A DNA stretch of 9,717 nucleotides, taken from positions 1 through 9,717 of the forward strand of contig CAAFXQ010000121.1 in NCBI GenBank assembly GCA_900767015.1, read 5' to 3'. This DNA comes from Clostridia bacterium (lineage in GTDB: Bacteria > Bacillota > Clostridia > Oscillospirales > Acutalibacteraceae). Below, piece after piece: positions 1 through 5,239 of the stretch (position 1 is its first letter; each line of letters starts with the position of its first letter). The notes under the pieces were generated by a model that saw only the letters and a program-made list of their open reading frames with translations, did not search any database and was not told the DNA's origin. The translations under genes were made by a program, and so were the position numbers.

Positions 1-160
1 CAAGACTGTATGCCGGCGAACGTGACTGTGTATTTCCCGGAAGTGATTTTAAAACGCCGCTGTCAGCCGTAACGATTGCAGATGAAGTGAACGGCAGTAC
101 TACCGATGTCATGAAAATAAGAATCGCGGCCAAAAGAGACAAAAGCTTTTTGATTTTCAA
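1..160 (-). CDS. Secreted protein, N-terminal part (truncated by window edge)
   Basis: A TTG start at 158-160 follows an excellent ribosome binding site (AAAGGAGGAG, with a 7-nt gap after the GGAGG core). The open frame runs off the left edge after 53 codons. The translation begins MKIKKLLSLLAAILIF: a short lysine-rich n-region, a hydrophobic core at about residues 6-24, then a small-residue stretch (FTSSAIVTADS, residues 24-34) suitable for signal peptidase I cleavage. This is a classical Sec signal peptide, and no lipobox cysteine is visible. The visible mature part (SGVLKSLPGNTQSRSPAYSL) has no motif I recognise, so no function is assigned. It has its own promoter about 60 nt upstream and is separated from aspS by a terminator, so it is probably not part of the hisS-aspS unit. 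The start is firm because of the ribosome binding site and the signal peptide that immediately follows. Confidence 0.75.
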   Translation of the reverse strand, partial: MKIKKLLSLLAAILIFMTSVVLPFTSSAIVTADSGVLKSLPGNTQSRSPAYSL

Positions 161-220
161 AATGTCTCCTCCTTTGGAAAAATATATAAGAACCCATAAT
201 TACTGATTATACACGTTAAT

Positions 221-249
221 ATGATACAACGAAACTGAAATAATGTCAA
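221..249 (-). promoter_or_regulatory. Sigma-A-type promoter for the secreted-protein gene
   Basis: Reading the minus strand, a perfect -35 box TTGACA (244-249) is followed by exactly 17 nt and a -10 box TATCAT (221-226, five of six consensus bases). The predicted start near position 214 gives a leader of about 55 nt before the TTG codon. A second perfect TATAAT lies slightly downstream at 206-211 but has no good -35 at the right distance. It may be an alternative -10 or simply AT-rich leader. Confidence 0.75.
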
Positions 250-330
250 CCGAAAAGCCGTCGTTTCCTGTAAAATAATTGTTACCGATGTAAAATTAAG
301 CGAATTTTTAGCAGTATTCTCTATCAAGCC

Positions 331-360
331 AAACGACCCGGTGAAAACACCAGGCCGTTT
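331..360 (-). terminator. Hairpin terminator after aspS
   Basis: Seven nucleotides beyond the aspS stop, the transcript can fold into a 13-bp stem: AAACGGCCTGGTG (348-360) with CACCGGGTCGTTT (331-343), with two G-U pairs and a TTTT loop. The 3' side ends in TTT but the following bases (GGCTTGAT) are not a long U-tract, so termination may be moderate. Its place between aspS and the next promoter fits the end of the hisS-aspS unit. The A-rich 5' flank means it could also work in the other direction. Confidence 0.7.
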
Positions 361-367
361 ATGTGTA

Positions 368-2149
368 TTATTCCTGAGCCGAAACCTCGATTCCGAGATC
401 CTTAAGCTGAACGTCGTCAACGATTGACGGGCAGTCGGTCATCGGTTCGCTTGCATTTTGTACCTTCGGGTACGCCACAACGTCACGAAGATTGTCAAGA
501 CCGAGCATCTGCATACAAAGCCGGTCGAGGCCGAGACCGATTCCGCCGTGCGGCGGCGCACCATACTTGAAAGCGTCAAGCAGGAAGCCGAACTTTTCGT
601 AAGCCTGCTCGTCTGTCAGACCTAAAAGGGAGAAAATTCTCTTCTGAAGTGCCGGGTCGGTGATACGGATCGAGCCGCTTGCAAGCTCGACGCCGTTTAA
701 AACAAGGTCATAAGCCGTCGCCCGGACGTTCGCCTTGTCCGTCTCAAGGTACGGCAGGCACTCTTCAAGGGGAGCCGTAAACGGATGATGCATCGCAACG
801 AACTGGCCGAGCTCCTCGTCCCAGTCAAAGAACGGGAATTCGACAATCCAGAGAAGATTCAGCTTGGATTTGTCAATGATGTCAAGCTTCTTGGCGACTG
901 CCTGACGAAGCGCACCGAGAACAGGAAGCGTGACTGACTGCTTGTCGGCAATAATCAGCACAACGTCGCCCGGCTTTGCGTCCGCCTTTTCGGCGATTGA
1001 AGCCATTTCGGCTTCGGTCATAAACTTCGCAAAGGACGAAGCAACCGAGCCGTCCTCGGCGTATCTTATCCATGCGATGCCCTTGGCGCCGATGCCCTTG
1101 ACAAGCTCGACAAGCTTATCAATCTCTTTTCTTGTCAGAACCGCATACGCATTTTTGGCGTTGATTCCGCAGACTCTTCCGCCGTTTTCGAGGGCGCCGG
1201 TGAACACACCGAAGCCGCAGCCGGAAACAGCGTCCTGCAGGTCAAAGATTTCCATTTCATATCTTGTGTCAGGCTTGTCGGAGCCGTAGCGCTCCATCGC
1301 TTCTTTATAGGTCAGTCTCGGGAGCGGTGTTTCAATGTCTTTGCCGATTGCTTCTTTGAAAAGGCGCTTGACAAAGCCCTCAATCATCGAAAGTACATCT
1401 TCCATATCGACGAAGCTCATTTCGACGTCAATCTGCGTAAATTCGGGCTGTCTGTCGGCTCTTAAGTCCTCGTCACGGAAACAGCGGGCAATCTGCATAT
1501 AGCGGTCGAAGCCCGCCACCATCGAAAGCTGCTTATAAAGCTGCGGTGACTGCGGAAGCGCATAGAAGCTGCCCTTATGAATCCGGCTCGGAACAAGGAA
1601 ATCTCTTGCACCCTCGGGTGTCGAGCGCATCAGCATCGGGGTTTCGATTTCGATAAAGCCGTTTTCGTCAAAGTAGTCACGGGTGATTTTCGCAATCTTG
1701 TGACGCATGATGATGTTCTTTTGCAAATCCGGTCGGCGCAGGTCAAGATAGCGGTACTTGAGCCTTGTAAGCTCCGCCGTCGGGCAGTTTTCGATGATGT
1801 CAAACGGCGGTGTTTCGCTTTCGCCGAGAACACGAAGGTCGCTGACGGCAATTTCGATTTCGCCGGTCGGAATTTCGGTATTCTTCGATGAACGTTCACG
1901 GACAACACCCTGTGCCATGAGTACATATTCGCTTCTGACCGTAAAAGCTTTATCGAAAACCGCTCTGTCCGTGCTGTCGTCAAAGGCAAGCTGAACGATT
2001 CCCGTGCGGTCACGAAGGTCGATGAAAATCAGCGCACCGAGGTCACGCTGTTTTTGTACCCAGCCGCAGACCGTCACCGTCCGGCCGATATCCTTTGCGG
2101 TGAAAACGCCGCAGTAGTCCGTTCTTTTCAGTCCTGTCATGGTATCCAT
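368..2149 (-). CDS. aspS: Aspartate--tRNA ligase (AspRS, bacterial type)
   Basis: Cytoplasmic class II aminoacyl-tRNA synthetase that charges tRNA-Asp with aspartate using ATP. The 593-residue protein has the usual bacterial length. It has an N-terminal OB-fold anticodon-binding domain (about 1-110, CGWVQKQRDLGALIFIDLRD), class II motif 2 (FRDEDLRADRQPEFTQIDVE, 224-243), a bacterial GAD insertion (about 300-420), the HHPFTAP block (454-460) and motif 3 (GIGLGLDRL, 536-544). The OB-fold RDLG carries Leu as in E. coli AspRS, where non-discriminating enzymes typically have His. This hints at an Asp-only enzyme (inference). The ATG at 2147-2149 is preferred over an ATG three codons later because the AAAGGA ribosome binding site (2163-2168) is already 13 nt away. 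That site lies in the loop of a weak CAACA/TGTTG hairpin (2156-2174). The gene follows hisS by 36 nt and should share its T-box control. Confidence 0.97.
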   Translation of the reverse strand: MDTMTGLKRTDYCGVFTAKDIGRTVTVCGWVQKQRDLGALIFIDLRDRTGIVQLAFDDSTDRAVFDKAFTVRSEYVLMAQGVVRERSSKNTEIPTGEIEIAVSDLRVLGESETPPFDIIENCPTAELTRLKYRYLDLRRPDLQKNIIMRHKIAKITRDYFDENGFIEIETPMLMRSTPEGARDFLVPSRIHKGSFYALPQSPQLYKQLSMVAGFDRYMQIARCFRDEDLRADRQPEFTQIDVEMSFVDMEDVLSMIEGFVKRLFKEAIGKDIETPLPRLTYKEAMERYGSDKPDTRYEMEIFDLQDAVSGCGFGVFTGALENGGRVCGINAKNAYAVLTRKEIDKLVELVKGIGAKGIAWIRYAEDGSVASSFAKFMTEAEMASIAEKADAKPGDVVLIIADKQSVTLPVLGALRQAVAKKLDIIDKSKLNLLWIVEFPFFDWDEELGQFVAMHHPFTAPLEECLPYLETDKANVRATAYDLVLNGVELASGSIRITDPALQKRIFSLLGLTDEQAYEKFGFLLDAFKYGAPPHGGIGLGLDRLCMQMLGLDNLRDVVAYPKVQNASEPMTDCPSIVDDVQLKDLGIEVSAQE

Positions 2150-2185
2150 ATTTTACAACAAGTCCTTTCTGTTGTCAGATTTTTG

Positions 2186-3532
2186 TCAGTTGTTGGCGCC
2201 AAGGAGCGTCGATAAATCGAGGTTTTCGCCAAGTCCCATTTCTTCGAATTCTTTCAGGCTTTCGCTTAAGTAAATATTCATAAAATCGACTTCGAAGCTT
2301 TTAAGCGAAACCTCCTGCTCCTCTCCGTCAGACATATTCTTGACCTTGAGCACGCCGGTTTCAAGCTCGCTGTCGCCGATAACGCAGGTAAAGGCGGCGC
2401 CGATTTTGTTGGCATATTTCATCTGTGCCTTGACCGAGCGTCCGACCACGTCAAATTCGGCGTGTACGCCCTCATGACGAAGCGCCGAGGCGATTTTTGC
2501 CGCTTTTACAAGCGCCTTGTCGCCCATGGAAGTCAAATACAGCACACACTTTTCCTTTTCCGGGAACGGAAGCCCCTGCCTTTCCATAATCAGCATCAGT
2601 CTTTCAAGACCCATACCGAAGCCCAACGCCGGGGTATGCGCTCCGCCGATTTCTTCGACAAGTCCGTCATAGCGTCCGCCGCCGCAGACCGTACCCTGTG
2701 CGCCGATTTCAGTCGAAACGAATTCGAAAACGGTTCGTGAGTAGTAGTCAAGCCCTCTTACGATGGTCGGATTGATTTCGAATCTGATGCCCATTTCGGT
2801 CAGAAACTGCTGAACCGAAGCAAAATGCTCCTTACAGTCATCACAAAGATAGTCCGTTACTTTCGGCGCATTCTTTGCAATTTCCGAGCAGACCGGACTT
2901 TTACAGTCGAGGATTCTCATCGGATTTCTTTCCAATCTCGAAAGGCAGGTCGCACAAAGCTGATCTTTGTAGCCCTCGAAGTACTCTTTGAGGGCCTTAT
3001 GATATTCCGCACGGCACGTCGGACAGCCGATGGAGTTAATCTCGAGCTTGATGCCCTTGATGCCGAGAAACGAGAAAATCTCGTCGGCGATGGAAATGAC
3101 CTCAGCGTCCGCCGCCGGGGAAGCGGCACCTAAGCACTCGACGCCGAACTGATGAAATTCACGAAGCCGACCCGCCTGCGGCTTTTCGTAGCGGTAGCAG
3201 GAGGTCAGATAACACATCTTCTGCGGCATCGGCTCGTTATAAAGTCCGTGCTCAAGATAGGCACGAACCGCACCGGCCGTTCCCTCGGGGCGAAGCGTGA
3301 TCGACCGTTCGCCCTTGTCGTTGAAGGTGTACATTTCCTTTTGGACCACGTCGGTCGTGTCGCCGACGCCTCTTTGGAAAAGCTCGGTATGTTCAAAGAC
3401 AGGCGTTCTGATTTCGCTGAAGCCGTAGTTGGCGGCAATCTGCAAAACCGTGTCCTCGATAAACTGAATTTTGTAGCTTTCGGCAGGAAGTACGTCCTGC
3501 GTTCCTTTGATTGATTTTGTAATCAGTGCCAT
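2186..3532 (-). CDS. hisS: Histidine--tRNA ligase (HisRS)
   Basis: Cytoplasmic class II synthetase that charges tRNA-His. It is 448 residues long. The N-terminus ITKSIKGTQDVLP is typical of the family. LRPEGT is at 80-85, motif 2 (RYEKPQAGRLREFHQFGVE) at 114-132, the histidine signature RGLDYYSRTVFEF at 259-271 and motif 3 (ALGFGMGLERL) at 302-312, followed by the C-terminal anticodon-binding domain. A cysteine-rich insertion (CPTC 170-173, CATC 193-196, Cys210, Cys215, CDDC 230-233) resembles the insertion of many Firmicute HisRS proteins and could bind zinc. The tail after about residue 410 is slightly longer than usual. The frame stays open 21 codons further upstream, but that stretch covers the T-box terminator. 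The ATG at 3530-3532 has a ribosome binding site (TAAGGA) 8 nt upstream and starts exactly at the family N-terminus. Expression is controlled by the upstream T-box, together with aspS. Confidence 0.97.
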   Translation of the reverse strand: MALITKSIKGTQDVLPAESYKIQFIEDTVLQIAANYGFSEIRTPVFEHTELFQRGVGDTTDVVQKEMYTFNDKGERSITLRPEGTAGAVRAYLEHGLYNEPMPQKMCYLTSCYRYEKPQAGRLREFHQFGVECLGAASPAADAEVISIADEIFSFLGIKGIKLEINSIGCPTCRAEYHKALKEYFEGYKDQLCATCLSRLERNPMRILDCKSPVCSEIAKNAPKVTDYLCDDCKEHFASVQQFLTEMGIRFEINPTIVRGLDYYSRTVFEFVSTEIGAQGTVCGGGRYDGLVEEIGGAHTPALGFGMGLERLMLIMERQGLPFPEKEKCVLYLTSMGDKALVKAAKIASALRHEGVHAEFDVVGRSVKAQMKYANKIGAAFTCVIGDSELETGVLKVKNMSDGEEQEVSLKSFEVDFMNIYLSESLKEFEEMGLGENLDLSTLLGANN

Positions 3533-3549
3533 AAAACCATCCTTACTAT

Positions 3550-3621
3550 AAAAAATATACGCCGCCATCCCGAAGTAAACGCCGTCAGTCAGCATTTACA
3601 AAACAAAGGGATGAAGCGACG
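3550..3621 (-). terminator. T-box intrinsic terminator
   Basis: CGTCGC-TT-CATCCC (3608-3621) pairs with GGGATG-GCGGCG (3560-3571), leaving a two-base bulge and one G-U pair. The loop itself contains an inner helix, GTAAATGC with GCGTTTAC, so the whole forms one long hairpin. It is followed by TATATTTTTT, with the six-T run at 3550-3555, ending 17 nt before the hisS ATG. This is the off state of the T-box. The open reading frame through it is fortuitous and should not be included in hisS. Confidence 0.88.
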
Positions 3622-3638
3622 CTCCACGGTACCACCCT
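3607..3638 (-). promoter_or_regulatory. T-box antiterminator hairpin
   Basis: AGGG (3635-3638) pairs with CCCT (3607-3610). GTGGAGC (3620s arm) pairs with GCTTCAT (3611-3617), with two G-U pairs and a GTC loop. Between the two helices lies the classic seven-base bulge TGGTACC, whose TGGT would pair with the tRNA acceptor end. The 3' strand GCTTCATCCC is also the 5' arm of the terminator, so the two folds exclude each other. The variable base of the bulge is U, which matches A73 or, as a wobble, G73, but not the C73 of tRNA-His. Confidence 0.85.
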
Positions 3639-3821
3639 GATTGAGTCACATGGACTCCTCTCATTAGCCTTAACGCAGCGAACGGGCAAAATGCCGGCTC
3701 TCGGGGTGTCCTTCGTTCGGAAAGCTCACGGAATCCTTTCAGCCACGGGACTCCTCTCTTCGGATCGCTTTTCCGGACTACTCTCCCCGGTCAACGCCTT
3801 TATTCTGTTCAATTCTTTCAA

Positions 3822-4223
3822 TTATTTCGGATTGACGATATCACGCCAGTCAAGGTCGCCTCTTTCGAGTGCGTGAATCAAAGCCTCCGCCGTAGCGATA
3901 TTTGTTGCAATCGGAACGTTATGCACGTCGCAAAGGCGCATCAGGTTCGCTTCGTTCGGATCCTCCGGTCTTGTCGAAAGCGGATCACGGAAAAGCAGAA
4001 GCAAATCGATTTCGTTATAGGCGATTCTCGACGCAATCTGTTCTTCTCCGCCCTGAACACCGGAAAGAAATCTTGTAATTTCAAGACCGGTCGCTTCGCT
4101 GACCATTTTTCCCGTCGTTCCGGTTGCACAAAGATTGTGCTTACTGAGCGTTCCGCAGTATGCGATACAAAACTGCGTCATCAGTTCTTTTTTTGCGTCG
4201 TTCGCAATCAGCGCAATGTTCAT
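3822..4223 (-). CDS. mgsA: Methylglyoxal synthase homologue with altered active site
   Basis: The family converts dihydroxyacetone phosphate to methylglyoxal and phosphate, a bypass of lower glycolysis. The 133-residue protein has the normal length for a Firmicute MgsA. It keeps the scaffold and phosphate-binding features: the N-terminal strand MNIALIA, Lys12, ATGTTG (33-38), LSG (53-55), FRDPL (78-82) and RLCDVHNVPIATNIATAE (96-113). However, by alignment with E. coli MgsA recalled from memory, the catalytic positions differ: His19 is Asn8, Asp71 is Glu60, His98 is Glu87 and Asp101 is Asn90. It may therefore be slow, use another substrate, or be a binding-only MGS-like domain. The ribosome binding site is GGGGGA about 6 nt before the ATG. 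In clostridia mgsA often ends the mre-mrd-min cluster, as here. Confidence 0.85.
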   Translation of the reverse strand: MNIALIANDAKKELMTQFCIAYCGTLSKHNLCATGTTGKMVSEATGLEITRFLSGVQGGEEQIASRIAYNEIDLLLLFRDPLSTRPEDPNEANLMRLCDVHNVPIATNIATAEALIHALERGDLDWRDIVNPK

Positions 4224-4349
4224 AAGTATCCCCCGTTTCTGTGTATCTCAATATCTATCTTTTCTAAAAACGTAACTACCGTTACACCCTTCTTCAAAAA
4301 GCAACACCGTAAACTTATCCGGCCAGAACGCCGATACCCCGTGTTTACT

Positions 4350-4378
4350 TAAATAATATCATATCAAAAACTTGTCAA
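4350..4378 (-). promoter_or_regulatory. Likely promoter for mgsA
   Basis: A perfect TTGACA (-35, 4373-4378) is followed after 17 nt by TATTTA (4350-4355), a weak -10. A better-looking TATTAT (4353-4358) is at only 14 nt. The surrounding region is strongly AT-rich. The predicted transcript would start near 4343 and carry a leader of about 120 nt, in which I see only small hairpins. This suggests mgsA, and possibly the T-box transcript, can be expressed apart from the mre operon. Confidence 0.5.
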
Positions 4379-4441
4379 TAAAGCAAGTATTTTAGCAAAA
4401 TCAGACGAAAGATTTTTTAATAATTTTCAGTCCCGTCACAT

Positions 4442-5164
4442 TCAGCAATAATAGCTTAAAAGCACGCTCTCGCCGTCAAGTCTTGCGGCGATATTCGAAA
4501 AAGCCCGGTAGGACGCATTTCGTCTTGCATATATTTTTCCGCCCATTGGTGAAAAACGGATTCTGTCGTCCTCCGGAATGACCCCGATCAGCTGTACTTC
4601 CGTCATATCGATCACGCTGTCAAAATTCAGCATACGGCTTCGCTTCAGATCCCGTTTGATGACACGGTTGATAATCAGCCTGATGTCTTTTACGCCGTAA
4701 TTACCCATTTCATCTGCTGTCGTTCCGACACTTCTTACACAGACAGGGTCAGGTGTCGAAACCACGATGCCGCTGTCTGCGGCTATGCACGATAGGATAA
4801 AACCCATTTCGACACCGGCCGGCGAGTCGATCAGAACATAATCAAAGCGCTTGTCAAGAAGGCTCATCAATTCTTTCATCTTTTTGAGCGTGATTCCCTG
4901 ATATGTATGCGGACAGGTCATCATACAAATCCCGCCCGCCTGACAAACAGCGTCGTCAAGACTGCACCGTCCGAGAATCACATCGCCCCAGTCATAAAGC
5001 AGCGTTTCGCCCGCACCGACAAGAAGATCCACGCTTCGTAACGTGTCGCAGTCGATAATAAGAACGCTTCGTCCTCTTGCGGCAAGAGCCTGAGCCAGAC
5101 CGACAGCTACCGAGGTTTTTCCGACGCCCCCCTTGCCGGAGGCGATAACAATTTTCTTTGCCAT
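4442..5164 (-). CDS. minD: MinD-like ParA-family ATPase lacking a membrane-targeting helix
   Basis: MinD is a membrane-associated ATPase that positions the division septum, normally with MinC and MinE or DivIVA partners. This 240-residue protein has the deviant Walker A GKGGVGKTS (10-18, signature Lys11), Asp40 in the switch I region (DCDTLRSVD, one residue shorter than the usual DIGLRNLD form), DSPAGVE (113-119), INRV and GVIPEDD, in MinD order. After the MinD-like NIAARLDGESVLL it stops at SYYC, so the amphipathic C-terminal helix that anchors MinD to membranes is absent. The ATG at 5162-5164 is preferred over one five codons upstream because GGTGAT, a good Shine-Dalgarno, lies 6 nt before it. 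It follows mrdA by 75 nt (60 nt if the upstream ATG is used). No minC, minE or rodA is adjacent. Family membership is clear, but classical Min function is uncertain. Confidence 0.82.
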   Translation of the reverse strand: MAKKIVIASGKGGVGKTSVAVGLAQALAARGRSVLIIDCDTLRSVDLLVGAGETLLYDWGDVILGRCSLDDAVCQAGGICMMTCPHTYQGITLKKMKELMSLLDKRFDYVLIDSPAGVEMGFILSCIAADSGIVVSTPDPVCVRSVGTTADEMGNYGVKDIRLIINRVIKRDLKRSRMLNFDSVIDMTEVQLIGVIPEDDRIRFSPMGGKIYARRNASYRAFSNIAARLDGESVLLSYYC

Positions 5165-5239
5165 AAAGATATCACCCATAAAGCGGACCGTCCATTAAGA
5201 CGGACGTCTCTTTTCCTTTCTCAAAAATGAAAAACCGAT

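Larger units (their letters stand above)
3550..3802 (-). promoter_or_regulatory. T-box riboswitch controlling hisS-aspS
   Basis: A tRNA-sensing leader that reads through into hisS when the cognate tRNA is uncharged. In order on the minus strand: the stem I base (GGC 3796-3798 with GCC 3696-3698; GGGG 3785-3788 with CCCC 3703-3706); an AGTA loop-E element (3779-3782); the distal AGAGAG (3754-3759) and GCTG (3740-3743, the GNUG motif); the 3' specifier strand C-GAA-G-GAC-A (3707-3715); a short GGCA/TGCC hairpin (3685-3695); stem III GAGTC/GACTC (3643-3657); the T-box proper AGGGTGGTACCGTG (3625-3638); and a terminator. By alignment with the known glyQS arrangement (C-GAA-A-GGC-A) the specifier is GAC, an Asp codon (3708-3710). 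A CAC His codon overlaps it by one base (3706-3708). I see no convincing promoter between mgsA and the leader, so transcription may start inside mgsA or come from upstream. Confidence 0.93.

Noticed and set aside
157..420. Open frame on the minus strand overlapping the aspS end and the promoter region
   Set aside because: It overlaps aspS, a terminator hairpin and a consensus promoter, and its product resembles no known protein.
2141..2185. Repeated CTGACAA between hisS and aspS
   Set aside because: Two short copies only, in an A-rich gap. This is expected by chance and no partner element is present.
2996..3180. Cysteine pairs in HisRS as an unusual inserted zinc domain
   Set aside because: Similar cysteine-rich insertions are common in Firmicute HisRS proteins, so this is ordinary for the family.
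3533..3595. Upstream extension of hisS by 21 codons
   Set aside because: It runs through the T-box terminator and its T-run, has no ribosome binding site, and the HisRS family N-terminus begins at the ATG at 3530-3532.
4266..4285. GTAAC/GTTAC hairpin with T-run in the mgsA leader as a terminator
   Set aside because: The stem is only five pairs, mostly A-U, and it lies upstream of mgsA rather than after a gene. Mentioned only as a possible weak attenuator.
5180..5225. CCGTC/GACGG hairpin between mrdA and minD as a terminator
   Set aside because: Five solid pairs and no T-run after it. Terminating here would split a conserved gene order without other evidence.
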